A stretch of DNA of 59,425 bases from CAZBNB01 sp964493245 (GCA_964493245.1 CAZBNB010000018.1:1-59425), one strand, 5' to 3'. Positions 25,873-35,643 are shown, counted from the stretch's first letter. The notes: generated from the letters alone by a model not told the origin. Numbers and translations are program-made.

Positions 25873-27691
25873 GGATTTGAGGCAATTCTAATCCTTGAGA
25901 CATTTGACGATGAGCAAATAACCCACTTGATGACGGCCTGTCAGCAAAACGATAAGGATGCATTTGACGAAACCATAACATGCCAGATGCCACCGCTGAA
26001 AATAACATTGCACACAGACTTCCCAATGCCACACCCTGGTATCCTAAATCGGTTTGTAGACTGAATGTTGCGGCGATTAATGTTCCAACCATTGTCCCAC
26101 CGACACGAATAAATGCGGTAATCCATGCCATTCTCGCGGATTGATCTAACTGGCGCAGTGCCATAATAAAGGCATAACTTAAAACATCTAAAAGCCAAGA
26201 TGGTGCGAGAATGTTAGCCAGATGGGTTGTTTTCGTATTGAGAGATGAGTCGTCATGCGAAGTATGTTGGTAACACAAGAATACGATGGGTGTAATCAAG
26301 CCCATTAAAATACTGGTTTGAAGGCAACGAACACCGGTTTGATAAATATGATTGTCAGAAACTTTTCCAGCAGATAGTCGTCCTAAGTCTTCACCCAGCA
26401 TAAAGTTGCCTGTTAAACCGTACTGTACACCGACTAAAATACTGATTGACGCGTACTCTGTCGTCAGCGCCAAAGCCGCTTGCTCCTCTAAACCTTGAAT
26501 ACCCATCAAGTTAGATGATGCAAAGTTTAAAAGGATTTCAGCGGCAATAGACACCGTAAGCGTACTACCAGACAAAACAAACTGCTTTAATTTTTCCCAA
26601 TTTAACGGCTTAATCAAATAATTAAAAATATTCAACGACCTAAATTCCGGATGTGCCATAAGATAATAGGTATACAGTACAGAGCTCACATGTGGATATG
26701 CAATGAAGGAAACTAAAATGCCGTCTACTCCCATCGATGTTTGAGTGCTCAAGACGTATGCTAATACTATACTAATAGCGAAGAGAGAAAAATTCAGTAA
26801 CATTGCTTCCTGATTTTGAAAACAATTCAATATTTGTGCTGTGCACAGAAAATAGAATGTAGCGGGTATAGCCATAAAATAATAACGCAAAAATGCTTGT
26901 GTTAAAGATGCGACTTCAGGATCTTGTTGTAAGGCGTTTTCTAAAAAATATTGACAAAAAACCATAAAAGGCATGGAAATGATGGTGTTTATCGCTGCAA
27001 GGGCGAAACTATTTAAAAGCAGTTCAGCGAGTTCTTTTTTCTTTGTGATTAGATATTGATCAATGATGTTGTGATAGATGTCTGCGTAGCAATGGTTGCT
27101 GGACAGATTTTGATTGTTAAATAAATCGCAATTAGAAAAGATAGATGAATCCAGCGGTATCTGTGTTGCAGGAGAGCCGTCTACAACCGACCCATAAAAA
27201 TAAAAAGAGTTGTCTTGTTTTAGTATCCATGGAAATTCGCTGTCTAATGTAGCAAGCGGTAATTCACCCGTCGGATATTCTTGTAATCTAAAATCTTTTC
27301 CTTTAAAAAATAATTTACTTGGATTATCTGTGTCAAAAGGCTCGTTTTTATACCCTTCGAAAACTTTGATTAAACTGGCAATTTGTGGACCAATGATATT
27401 GGTTGCAAATATCCCTGATGCCCCTGCAAACATGACCAAGCTACTGAGTGTCACGATCGGTGCAATGGCGGCTATTTGAGTCGTTTCTTTATACACTTGT
27501 TTTAAGAGAATCGGTAAACAAAAAATCTGTAATCCGGGTGTATCTGAGAGTAATAATAAAAAGCCCAAAGAAATAGTTTTTTGAATAGAAACAACGGGTT
27601 GATCATGATTGGGTAGATTGGATACTTCCTCTTCGCTTTCTATTTCTATTGTTTCTATTTCGTTTCTAGCAATTTCAACCATTACATCCGT
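25799..27691 (-). CDS. MATE-like multidrug/solute transporter with a large inserted domain
   Basis: 630 aa, longer than the roughly 450 aa of MATE exporters. The hydrophobic pattern and blocks such as GASGIFATNIIGPQIA, LLLNSFALAAINTIISMPFM, LRYYFMAIPATFYFLCTAQI and TEYASISILVGVQYGLTGN fit a MATE fold of about 12 helices. Between the second and third helices lies an insertion of about 100 polar residues (about 113-215) holding two cysteines (SNCDLF, SNHCYAD). Long charged N- and C-terminal tails flank the core. The start is uncertain (ATG 27691 or 27682; TTG 27706), and none has a strong ribosome site. The substrate is unknown. Confidence 0.75.
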   Translation of the reverse strand, partial: TDVMVEIARNEIETIEIESEEEVSNLPNHDQPVVSIQKTISLGFLLLLSDTPGLQIFCLPILLKQVYKETTQIAAIAPIVTLSSLVMFAGASGIFATNIIGPQIASLIKVFEGYKNEPFDTDNPSKLFFKGKDFRLQEYPTGELPLATLDSEFPWILKQDNSFYFYGSVVDGSPATQIPLDSSIFSNCDLFNNQNLSSNHCYADIYHNIIDQYLITKKKELAELLLNSFALAAINTIISMPFMVFCQYFLENALQQDPEVASLTQAFLRYYFMAIPATFYFLCTAQILNCFQNQEAMLLNFSLFAISIVLAYVLSTQTSMGVDGILVSFIAYPHVSSVLYTYYLMAHPEFRSLNIFNYLIKPLNWEKLKQFVLSGSTLTVSIAAEILLNFASSNLMGIQGLEEQAALALTTEYASISILVGVQYGLTGNFMLGEDLGRLSAGKVSDNHIYQTGVRCLQTSILMGLITPIVFLCYQHTSHDDSSLNTKTTHLANILAPSWLLDVLSYAFIMALRQLDQSARMAWITAFIRVGGTMVGTLIAATFSLQTDLGYQGVALGSLCAMLFSAVASGMLWFRQMHPYRFADRPSSSGLFAHRQMSQGLELPQIPNNESHQIDRPDGDVEEGDIDNTM

Positions 27692-27794
27692 CATGAAAAA
27701 CCACAATTAAATCAATGAGATCATTATTTTATCATTTGAATTGGGGTAAATCTAGAGCGTGTTGACAATTGCTCTCCTCGCCTACGTGCCTTTG

Positions 27795-28751
27795 TTAAAC
27801 TGACTCAAGCAAAAAGTCTTGTAAACAAGATAGCGATTTTTTTTGTTGTAGTGTCAGCAGTTTTTCTTTCCAAATTTTCGCGTGCGGTTGGCCATGAAAC
27901 AGTGTAAACAGCGGTTTAATGAGTAAACTCAAAGAAGAAGGGATAATGTTTAACTCTCGTAGATAATGTGCGTATTGCTCTAATAAAGCTTGTCGACTTA
28001 AAAGCGGATGTTCAGGATAAAGCGCGTGATGAATTTCTGCGATAGCATACGGATTTTGACATGCTAAGCGACCTAACATGACGCCATCGACTTGTGTAAG
28101 GTGAGTTTGAATCGCCTCTAAGGAATCAATGTTGCCATTAATGACGATGGGAACATGTGGCAGTGACTGTTTGAGGCGATAAACATATTCATACTGTACG
28201 GGCGGAATCGTGCGGTTTTGTTTCGGATTTAGGCCGTGTAACCAAGCTTTGCGTGCATGAATAATTAATTTATCCGCACCAGAGTCGACTAATTGATGTG
28301 CAAAATCAGCAAAAAATGCATAGCTATCTTGTGTATCAATACCAATACGGGTTTTTGCTGTGACAGGCAAATCAGTGCTATTTTTCATCGCACGAATACA
28401 ATCCGTGACAGTCTTTGGATCAGCCATTAAGCATGCGCCAAAGCGTCCTGATTGTACACGATCACTGGGACAACCTAAATTTAAATTAATCTCTTGATAT
28501 CCCCATTGACTCGCGTGTTTAGCGGCGGTTGCTAAAGCATTTGCATCTGAACTGCCTACTTGTAATGCGATCGGGGTCTCCATGGCATGGAAATCAAGCG
28601 CTCTGCGTGGGTTATGTGCGATGGCGCCGGGCGTTTGCATATCGGTATACAATAACGCTTTGGGTGCTAAGAGTCTCATGAACACACGAAAGTGGGTGTA
28701 AGTCCAATCTATCATGGGTGCGATAGCGAGTTTTGATATTAAATTTGACAT
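27795..28751 (-). CDS. dusA: tRNA-dihydrouridine(20/20a) synthase DusA
   Basis: 318 aa, FMN-dependent Dus family: LAIAPMIDWT at the N-terminus, INLNLGCPSDRVQSGRFGACLM with the catalytic cysteine, VTAKTRIGID, and the DusA-specific IHARKAWLHGLNPKQNR. It reduces U20 and U20a of the tRNA D-loop. It is divergent from hemF, with an 84-bp shared gap for promoters. Confidence 0.95.
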   Translation of the reverse strand: MSNLISKLAIAPMIDWTYTHFRVFMRLLAPKALLYTDMQTPGAIAHNPRRALDFHAMETPIALQVGSSDANALATAAKHASQWGYQEINLNLGCPSDRVQSGRFGACLMADPKTVTDCIRAMKNSTDLPVTAKTRIGIDTQDSYAFFADFAHQLVDSGADKLIIHARKAWLHGLNPKQNRTIPPVQYEYVYRLKQSLPHVPIVINGNIDSLEAIQTHLTQVDGVMLGRLACQNPYAIAEIHHALYPEHPLLSRQALLEQYAHYLRELNIIPSSLSLLIKPLFTLFHGQPHAKIWKEKLLTLQQKKSLSCLQDFLLESV

Positions 28752-28835
28752 AAAAATGGTAGTATCAGGTGGTAAGTAGTACTGTTTTTTTGCACATAAA
28801 GTACGCCATCATAACAGAATTTGAACGAGAATACC

Positions 28836-29765
28836 ATGCATCTTGATCTACCTGAATTGCCTGCTCACGCGCTAGAACAGGTCCAAAATTACTTATTATC
28901 CTTACAACAGTCAATCTGTGATGACTTAACCCAAGTTGATGGCGGTGGGTGTTTTATCGAAGATCGCTGGACCCGAGAAGAGGGGGGGGGCGGGTTAACA
29001 CGAGTATTAAATCGTGGCGGACTGTTTGAAAAAGCCGGTGTTAACTTTTCGCATGTTTTTGGTAATCAACTACCCCCTTCTGCAACGGCGGCACGTCCTG
29101 AATTGGTTGGGCGCCGTTTTGTGGCCTTGGGTGTGTCTTTGGTATTGCATCCGCATAATCCTTATATACCTACCGCGCATGCGAATGTGCGTTTTTTGAT
29201 GGCTGAAAAAGACAACGGTGATGCTTTATGGTGGTTTGGCGGGGGATTTGACTTAACGCCTTATTATGGTTTTGAAGAAGATTGTATTCATTGGCATCAA
29301 ATGGCAAAAGCGGCTTGTGATCCATTTGGTCCAGATATTTACGCGCATTTTAAAGCCTGGTGCGATCGTTATTTTTATATCAAACACCGTCAAGAAGCAC
29401 GGGGTGTGGGTGGTTTGTTTTTTGATGATTATCATGAAATCAGTTTTGAACACAGTTTTGGGTTAATGCAAAGCGTTGGGAAGCACTTTTTAAAAGGTTA
29501 TTTGCCGATTGTTGAGCGCCGTCGCGCGATGCCCTATGGCGAGCGTGAAAAAGCGTTTCAACGTTATCGACGTGGGCGCTATGTTGAATATAATTTGGTT
29601 TATGATCGCGGTACTTTATTTGGATTACAATCCAATGGACGTACCGAATCCATTTTAATGTCTCTACCACCAGAGGTTACCTGGGAATACCAATGGCAGC
29701 CTGAAGCGGGTAGTGCAGAAGCGCGCTTGTATACTGATTTTTTACCAATAAGAGAATGGTTATGA
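28836..29765 (+). CDS. hemF: Oxygen-dependent coproporphyrinogen III oxidase
   Basis: 309 aa. It converts coproporphyrinogen III to protoporphyrinogen IX using O2, two steps after HemD in the haem route. Signature blocks EDRWTREEGGGGLTRVL, PHNPYIPTAHANVRF, WWFGGGFDLTPYY and RYVEYNLVYDRGTLFGL are intact. ATG 28836 is preferred to TTG 28821. Its stop overlaps the pyrE start (ATGA). Confidence 0.96.
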   Translation: MHLDLPELPAHALEQVQNYLLSLQQSICDDLTQVDGGGCFIEDRWTREEGGGGLTRVLNRGGLFEKAGVNFSHVFGNQLPPSATAARPELVGRRFVALGVSLVLHPHNPYIPTAHANVRFLMAEKDNGDALWWFGGGFDLTPYYGFEEDCIHWHQMAKAACDPFGPDIYAHFKAWCDRYFYIKHRQEARGVGGLFFDDYHEISFEHSFGLMQSVGKHFLKGYLPIVERRRAMPYGEREKAFQRYRRGRYVEYNLVYDRGTLFGLQSNGRTESILMSLPPEVTWEYQWQPEAGSAEARLYTDFLPIREWL

Positions 29766-30385
29766 AAGAAGCTTTTATTCGTTTGGCATTAGAATGTGGC
29801 GTCATTAAATTTGGTGACTTTACTTTAAAATCAGGGCGCAAAAGTCCTTATTTTTTTAATGCTGGCTTATTTTATCAAGGCCATGCATTACGTCAAATCG
29901 GTCAGTTTTACGCACAAACGATCATAGAGAATCAGCTTGAGGGGCAGCATTTATTTGGTCCAGCTTATAAAGGCTTGCCTTTGGCCACTGCGACTGCTAT
30001 CGCGTTGGCTGAAAAAGGCGTGGATATGACGGTGACCTTTAATCGAAAAGAAGTGAAAGATCATGGGGAAGGTGGTCAATTAATCGGCGCACCATTAGTC
30101 GGAAAAACCATTATCATTGATGATGTGATTACAGCAGGTACGGCGTTTCGTGAATCTAGAGATTTAATCCACCAAGAAGGGGCAGAGATTAGCGCTGTGG
30201 TTATTTTGTTTGATCGGTGTGAGCGAGGACAAACCACACACTCTGCGCTGAGCGAAATAGAAGCCCAGGGTATTCAAGTGTGCTCTGTCGCGAATTTTTT
30301 CGATTTACTCGCGTATTCAGATGCACACAATCCATCTGAATGGTCAGAGAAGATGCGAGCTTATCAAGCGGAATATGGTTACTAG
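29762..30385 (+). CDS. pyrE: Orotate phosphoribosyltransferase
   Basis: 207 aa. It joins orotate and PRPP to give OMP in pyrimidine synthesis. The PRPP-binding motif TIIIDDVITAGTAFRES is clear, and GDFTLKSGRKSPYFFNAG with GPAYKGLPLATA are typical. ATG 29762 overlaps the hemF stop, and another in-frame ATG two codons earlier is possible. The stop codon is inside the palindrome that ends the transcript. Confidence 0.96.
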   Translation: MKEAFIRLALECGVIKFGDFTLKSGRKSPYFFNAGLFYQGHALRQIGQFYAQTIIENQLEGQHLFGPAYKGLPLATATAIALAEKGVDMTVTFNRKEVKDHGEGGQLIGAPLVGKTIIIDDVITAGTAFRESRDLIHQEGAEISAVVILFDRCERGQTTHSALSEIEAQGIQVCSVANFFDLLAYSDAHNPSEWSEKMRAYQAEYGY

Positions 30386-30415
30386 TACTCTTTGCCTCTT
30401 GGAAAGAGTACTAGT
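30381..30415 (+). terminator. Terminator-like hairpin at the pyrE stop
   Basis: ACTAGTACTCTTT and AAAGAGTACTAGT are perfect 13-bp arms around a 9-nt loop, starting within the last pyrE codons and followed by TTGTT. It lies between convergent pyrE and parE. Nothing else is seen in 30416-30549. Confidence 0.65.
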
Positions 30416-30549
30416 TTGTTAATGTCAAGAAGAGCTTGCCAGTATCGGGGGGTATCTGTACAAGGAGCGTCTGTAACAGTCGCAGTATGCTTTTCAAATA
30501 TATCATTGCCCTAATACTATCATCGTATTTCGAATGATGAAGAATATCT

Positions 30550-32445
30550 CTAAACGAGCGCTTGCTTATGTTCTACCAAGTTTCCTTTGGTTTCCAACCA
30601 AACCTTTCTATCGCCAGCACGTTTTTTCGATAACATCATGTCCATTAGTGAGAATGTTGTGGACTCGTCGTCTAATGTGAGTTGAATGAGACGGCGAGTG
30701 TTCGGATCCATGGTGGTTTCGCGTAATTGCAAGGGATTCATTTCACCTAAACCTTTGAAACGTTGGACGTTAATTTTGCTTTTTTGTGTTTTACTAAGTT
30801 TGGTAATGGTACTGTCTTTTTCATCATCATCCAGTGCGTAATAAACGTCTTTGCCCGCATCGATACGATATAAAGGTGGCATGGCAACGAAAATATGGCC
30901 AGCCTTAACTAAAGGTTTGAAATGTTTGAGAAATAAAGCGCAGATTAAGGTTGCAATGTGGGCGCCATCTGAGTCAGCATCCGCCAAAATACAAATTTTA
31001 CCATAACGTAAACCGGATAAGTCATCAGAGCCTGGATCAATCCCAATCGCAACCGATATATCGTGAATTTCTTGTGAGCCAAGTACTTGAGATGAGTCCA
31101 CTTCCCACGAATTTAAAATTTTCCCACGTAGAGGCAAAATGGCCTGAAAATCTTTATTGCGTGCTTGTTTTGCAGAGCCGCCGGCTGAATCCCCCTCGAC
31201 CAAAAAAATCTCAGCTTGGTTTAAATCTTGTTGTAGGCAATCGGCTAATTTCCCCGGCAAAGCAGGGCCCTGACTCACGCGTTTACGTGCAACTTGTTTG
31301 GCTTGTCGTAATCGTTTTTGTGCGCGCTCAATCGTCAATGCAGCGATTTGTTCACCTTGGCTACGGTGTTGATTCAACCATAATGAAAACGCATCTTTGA
31401 TAGCGTTAGCAACAAAATTGGCTGTTTGGCGTGAGCTTAAACGTTCTTTAGTTTGACCTGCAAACTGAGGCTCTTTCATTTTAACCGACAGGACATAGTG
31501 GCAAGGTTCCCACAAGTCATCTGCGGATAATTTGATGCCGCGTGGTAGCAGATTACGCATATCACAAAAAGCAGCCAGTGCGTCAAAAAGTCCAGCACGT
31601 AGCCCGTTAACATGCGTACCACCTTGAATGGTTGGAATTAAGTTGACATAACTTTCAGTTAAAATATTGCTGGATTCAGTGACCCATGCCAATGCCCAAT
31701 CAACCATGCCTTCTTCTGTTTGTAGTGAGCCGGTAAAAGGCTCTTCAGGTAAGTAGTCTTCAGGTAGCGATTGTTTTAGATAATCGAGTAAACCATTTTG
31801 ATAGCACCACGTGTTGGTTTCTTGCGTTGCTTGATTGACCAGTGTGATAGACAACCCAGAGCATAAGACTGCTTTGGCACGTAGAACATGAATTAAGTGT
31901 TTTACCGCAATGCGTGTGGTGTCAAAATATTTGGCGTTTGGCCAAAATCGTAAAGTGGTCCCGGTCTCGCGTTTTTTGGCTGTGCCTATTTCCGTCAGCT
32001 CACTGGTTTTATCGCCATTCGCATAAGCCATGTGATACAAAATACCCTGACGCTTAATGGTGACTTCTAATTTTTCTGACAGCGCATTAACCACAGACAC
32101 GCCTACGCCATGTAAGCCGCCGGAAAAGCTATAGCTTTTATCTGAGAATTTTCCGCCCGCATGCAAGCGAGTTAAAATGACTTCCACACCACACAAGCCT
32201 AATTGTGGATGCATATCCACTGGCATTCCACGGCCATTGTCGGTCACTTCTACAGATCCATCGGTATGCAGCGTCACTAAGATTTCGGTTGCAAAACCAG
32301 CCAGTGCTTCATCAACACTGTTATCAATGACCTCTTGGGCTAAATGGTTAGGACGGGTGGTATCTGTATACATTCCGGGGCGACGTTGTACCGGCTCCAG
32401 TCCGCTTAAAACTTCAATGGCTTCTGCTGTATACAGTTCGGTCAT
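30550..32445 (-). CDS. parE: DNA topoisomerase IV subunit B
   Basis: 631 aa. The ATPase subunit of topoisomerase IV, which decatenates daughter chromosomes with ParC. GHKL ATPase motifs are VIDNSVDEALAG, VTDNGRGMPVD and GGLHGVGVSVVNALS; the TOPRIM motif is LVEGDSAGGSAKQARN with PLRGKILN, and DADSDGAHI follows. The length and the GSLQTEEGMVDWALAW segment fit ParE rather than GyrB. ATG 32445 (MTELYTAEAIEVL) is chosen over an in-frame extension into mrp. Confidence 0.96.
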   Translation of the reverse strand: MTELYTAEAIEVLSGLEPVQRRPGMYTDTTRPNHLAQEVIDNSVDEALAGFATEILVTLHTDGSVEVTDNGRGMPVDMHPQLGLCGVEVILTRLHAGGKFSDKSYSFSGGLHGVGVSVVNALSEKLEVTIKRQGILYHMAYANGDKTSELTEIGTAKKRETGTTLRFWPNAKYFDTTRIAVKHLIHVLRAKAVLCSGLSITLVNQATQETNTWCYQNGLLDYLKQSLPEDYLPEEPFTGSLQTEEGMVDWALAWVTESSNILTESYVNLIPTIQGGTHVNGLRAGLFDALAAFCDMRNLLPRGIKLSADDLWEPCHYVLSVKMKEPQFAGQTKERLSSRQTANFVANAIKDAFSLWLNQHRSQGEQIAALTIERAQKRLRQAKQVARKRVSQGPALPGKLADCLQQDLNQAEIFLVEGDSAGGSAKQARNKDFQAILPLRGKILNSWEVDSSQVLGSQEIHDISVAIGIDPGSDDLSGLRYGKICILADADSDGAHIATLICALFLKHFKPLVKAGHIFVAMPPLYRIDAGKDVYYALDDDEKDSTITKLSKTQKSKINVQRFKGLGEMNPLQLRETTMDPNTRRLIQLTLDDESTTFSLMDMMLSKKRAGDRKVWLETKGNLVEHKQALV

Positions 32446-32456
32446 GATAGATAATC

Positions 32457-33302
32457 TCACTCAGCCACAATAGGTGGAAATTTGTCCGCATAATTTAAAG
32501 GGCGTTGACTCAAGTTTAACGCCGTCCGTCTCGCTGCTTCAATCCAAGGCATTGATAAGGAAGCTTCTTTTTCAAGCGCAACCGGCAATCCATTGTCACA
32601 TGCAGTGCCAATGCGTGGATCCAGTGGAATTTGGCCCAATAACTCACACTGATATTGTTGTGCTAATTGTAAGGCGCCGCCTTGTCCAAAAATCGCCGCT
32701 TGATGTCCGCATGCAGCACAATGATAAGACGCCATGTTTTCAATGATCCCCAGAACATGGATGCCGGTTTTTTCGAACATCGATAATCCTTTTTGTGCAT
32801 CTAAGGTTGCAATTTGTTGGGGCGTAGTGACAACAATAGCACCTGCTAGCGGAATTTTTTGTACCAAACTTAATTGAATATCACCGGTACCAGGTGGCAA
32901 GTCAATGAATAAATAATCCAGATTATCCCATAGGGTGATGTTAATCAGCTGAATTAACGACTTTGCGAGCATTGGCCCGCGCCAAATTAGAGCAGAATCA
33001 TCTTCTTGGCGTAAATAGCCAATGGACATCGCTTGAATGCCATGTGCTTGCATAGGCAAGCAGTGATCACCTTGTGATTGTAACGCTGGGACCGCCCCCA
33101 GCATCATGGGAACGCTTGGGCCATAAATATCAGCATCTAATAAACCAACGCGTGCGCCTTCACGTGCCATAGCGATGGCTAGGTTGACGGCAACGGTTGA
33201 TTTTCCGACGCCCCCTTTGCCAGAAGCAATGGCAATGACATTTTTAACGTTGCGCAAGCTTTGGCCTATCAGCTGTGTGCGGTGGATAAGAACTTCACTC
33301 AT
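32457..33302 (-). CDS. mrp: Iron-sulfur cluster carrier protein Mrp/ApbC
   Basis: 281 aa. A P-loop ATPase of the MinD/Mrp class that carries Fe-S clusters: deviant Walker A ASGKGGVGKSTVAVNLA, DADIYGPSVPMMLG, LPPGTGDIQLSL and the C-terminal cluster cysteines CAACGHQ. It lacks the N-terminal DUF59 domain seen in longer homologues, as in several gammaproteobacteria. Its ATG overlaps the recQ stop, and parE follows, so recQ-mrp-parE are probably co-transcribed. Confidence 0.94.
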   Translation of the reverse strand: MSEVLIHRTQLIGQSLRNVKNVIAIASGKGGVGKSTVAVNLAIAMAREGARVGLLDADIYGPSVPMMLGAVPALQSQGDHCLPMQAHGIQAMSIGYLRQEDDSALIWRGPMLAKSLIQLINITLWDNLDYLFIDLPPGTGDIQLSLVQKIPLAGAIVVTTPQQIATLDAQKGLSMFEKTGIHVLGIIENMASYHCAACGHQAAIFGQGGALQLAQQYQCELLGQIPLDPRIGTACDNGLPVALEKEASLSMPWIEAARRTALNLSQRPLNYADKFPPIVAE

Positions 33303-35110
33303 GACTCAGTTTCCTGCGTTAAAATATCTAAAAAAGCTTGGGCATAAAGCTGTAATTTATGTTGTCCTACGCCTGAGACGGTGAGCATCTCTCTCAATGT
33401 CTTTGGCTTAACGCGTATCATATCATGTAATGTGGCATCACTAAAAATTAAAAACGAGGGTTTGTCTTCGGCATCCGCTAATTCTCGTCGGAGTGCGCGT
33501 AATTTTTCAAATAGGGGATCATGCGGCGCATTTGCGTCGCGTGTCTTTTTCTTGCGTGAAGAGGTTTTAATCGGTTTATCAAATACAGTTAAAGAGATTT
33601 GCTCCTCACCACGTAATATACCCACGGCCTTGGGGGTGAGTCGTAATACGTTAAAATGATCGGTATCTTGAAAACAGTACCCGCGATGCAGCAGTTGCCA
33701 CCCTAGCTGTTTCCAATATAAATTGGGTTTATCTTGACCAATACCAAATGTCGTTAATTCTTGATGGCCTGCCTTTTGAATTTTTTCTGTTTCACTGCCA
33801 CGTAGGACTTCAATCACGTAGTTTATGCCGTAGTTTTGTTTTAAACGGTAAACACATGATAAAAATTTTTGAGCATCGATGGTGGCATCTTCTGTTTTAG
33901 GGGGGTGATCACAGACATCACAATAACCACAAGCAGCCGCTGTTTCTTCATCAAAATAACGCAATAAAATGTGACGACGGCAATGACTGGCTTCGGCAAA
34001 TGCCAGCATGTGGCTGAGTTTATGATGCTCAATCCGTTGTTGTGCTTCGTCTTTGATATCATCTATCCAAACACGTAAGCGTGCACTGTCTGCGGGGTTA
34101 TAAAGCAGCAGCGCTTTGGCGGGTGATCCATCACGCCCTGCACGACCGGTTTCTTGATAATAGCTTTCAATGTTTTTGGGCAAGTCATGGTGAATAACAA
34201 AGCGCACATTGGGTTTATCAATACCCATCCCAAAAGCGACCGTTGCTACCACTATGTCGATGTGATCGTGTCGAAATAATGTTTGGACTTCGCGTCGCTC
34301 TTTGTGAGACAGTCCTGCGTGATAGCCGCGTACGCGGTAATTCAGTTCGATTAATTTTTCAACCAAATTTTCTACACCAGATCGTGTACCGCAATAAATG
34401 ATCCCAGACTGTTCGGGCTGTGCTTGTAAAAAAGCATCTATTTGTTTCAAGGGTTGTTGCTTTAGACACACTTGATAATGGATATTGGCGCGGTTAAATG
34501 AGGCAACATAATGTTTGGGTTGAATATTTAATCTCCGCACAATGTCTTTTTGTGTTTGTGCATCGGCGGTTGCTGTTAAAGCAATCAGGGGCACGTTTGG
34601 AAATTGTGTTTTTAAAAGACCTAATGCGGCATATTCGGGACGAAAATCATGCCCCCATTGTGAAATACAATGCGCTTCATCAATCGCAAATAAGCTGATT
34701 TGACAGCTGGTTAAGCGTTGCAAAAAACTCTCTGCTAATAGACGCTCTGGTGCGATATAAAGCAAATCAATTTCTTGTTGATGTAGTTGTGCTAAGACGC
34801 GTCGTGCTTCTTGTGTATTAAGAGATGAGTTGTAATACGCAGCACGAATACCGAGTTCGGTCAGCGCGGCCACTTGATCTTCCATTAAGGCAATAAGCGG
34901 TGAAACTACAATCGCCACACCCTCACGAAGTAGGGCTGGCACTTGATAACATAATGATTTTCCACCACCGGTGGGCATGAGTACTAAGACGTCATTGCCT
35001 TGTACCAAATCGTGAACAATGTCTTCTTGAGGGGGGCGAAAAGTTTCAAAGCCGTAGTAATTTTTAAGAATGTTTTGGGCATTGAGTGCGACGGTTGGTT
35101 GTATATCCAT
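33299..35110 (-). CDS. recQ: ATP-dependent DNA helicase RecQ
   Basis: 603 aa, usual length. Motif I LMPTGGGKSLCYQ, DEAHCISQWGHDFRP, ALTATADAQTQKDI, GIIYCGTRSGVENL and ETGRAGRDGSPAKALLLY mark the RecA-like helicase core. The zinc-binding region (CRRHILLRYFDEE, CGYCDVCDHP), winged helix and a C-terminal HRDC domain follow. It unwinds 3'-tailed DNA in recombination repair. The start is ATG 35110 (MDIQPTVAL); an extension of 22 codons lacks homology. Confidence 0.96.
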   Translation of the reverse strand: MDIQPTVALNAQNILKNYYGFETFRPPQEDIVHDLVQGNDVLVLMPTGGGKSLCYQVPALLREGVAIVVSPLIALMEDQVAALTELGIRAAYYNSSLNTQEARRVLAQLHQQEIDLLYIAPERLLAESFLQRLTSCQISLFAIDEAHCISQWGHDFRPEYAALGLLKTQFPNVPLIALTATADAQTQKDIVRRLNIQPKHYVASFNRANIHYQVCLKQQPLKQIDAFLQAQPEQSGIIYCGTRSGVENLVEKLIELNYRVRGYHAGLSHKERREVQTLFRHDHIDIVVATVAFGMGIDKPNVRFVIHHDLPKNIESYYQETGRAGRDGSPAKALLLYNPADSARLRVWIDDIKDEAQQRIEHHKLSHMLAFAEASHCRRHILLRYFDEETAAACGYCDVCDHPPKTEDATIDAQKFLSCVYRLKQNYGINYVIEVLRGSETEKIQKAGHQELTTFGIGQDKPNLYWKQLGWQLLHRGYCFQDTDHFNVLRLTPKAVGILRGEEQISLTVFDKPIKTSSRKKKTRDANAPHDPLFEKLRALRRELADAEDKPSFLIFSDATLHDMIRVKPKTLREMLTVSGVGQHKLQLYAQAFLDILTQETES

Positions 35111-35185
35111 ATGAAGGGACTTCTTATTTACAATACCTGAAAGTAGGTATATTAATATATATCGGTGATCTTTCAAAATGCTCGG

Positions 35186-35475
35186 AGCAAACGCATCTAA
35201 ACGCGCATTATTAAACCTAAATGACTACGTTCCGCGCTTTATGTGCGGAATCCAGTTTCGATATGAAATCAAGACTCCATGGGTGCTGTGCATAAAGCAC
35301 AGCACGTAGACAGAAAAGAGGTGTTTAGTGTTAAAGACAGGACTTACGAAAAACAACGAGGTCGAGGCGGATTGTATTTTTAATGAGGGAGTTTAGATGA
35401 CTAAATGACCGAATTAAAAATACAATCCAACGAAGAGATCGTTGTTTTTCGTAAGTCCTGAAAGATTTAGATGCT
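35186..35475. repeat. Repeat family C, copy 1, interrupted by a B element
   Basis: From GCAAACGCATCTAAA through TTCCGCGCTTTATGTGCGGA and GCATAAAGCACAGCACGTAG to TTTAGTGTTAAAGA, then after the B insertion GATTTAGATGC. It matches 38690-38825 closely and 47062-47245 more weakly. Its two ends are inverted (GCATCTAAA / TTTAGATGC). It makes up most of the 533-bp gene-free stretch between recQ and the acyl-CoA dehydrogenase gene. Confidence 0.8.
35338..35460. mobile_element. Repeat family B, full copy: MITE inserted in a family C repeat
   Basis: 123 bp, starting CAGGACTTACGAAAAACAAC and ending with the inverted copy (TCGTTGTTTTTC plus GTAAGTCCTG). It is flanked on both sides by AAAGA, and the joined flanks recreate the uninterrupted family C sequence found at 38690-38825. 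This is the mark of transposition with a 5-bp target duplication. There is no coding sequence, so it depended on a transposase from elsewhere. The ends resemble those of IS5-type elements by general appearance only. Confidence 0.8.
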
Positions 35476-35512
35476 CTCCACAATGCTAAGGTCTGCTGAC
35501 ATTTGGAGAAAA

Positions 35513-35574
35513 GTTGATCGTTGAGACTGTAGTGCGTCCGTAATCCGCTCAACAAAACAATCTCAACGATCAAC
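35513..35574. repeat. Palindrome H before the valine catabolism genes
   Basis: GTTGATCGTTGAGA (35513-35526) and TCTCAACGATCAAC (35561-35574) are perfect 14-bp arms around a 34-nt centre. It lies 70 bp before the acyl-CoA dehydrogenase ATG, so it could be an upstream hairpin, the end of an element, or a regulator site. Confidence 0.6.
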
Positions 35575-35643
35575 CAGCGAGATCCTGTTTTGAACTAAGT
35601 ATTTTTTTTTATATTTCTCATTCATGAATAATAAGGATTAAAC

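Noticed and set aside
28981..28992. Frameshift risk at the run of G in hemF
   Set aside because: The run encodes the conserved EEGGGGLTR segment of coproporphyrinogen oxidase and the frame is correct on both sides.
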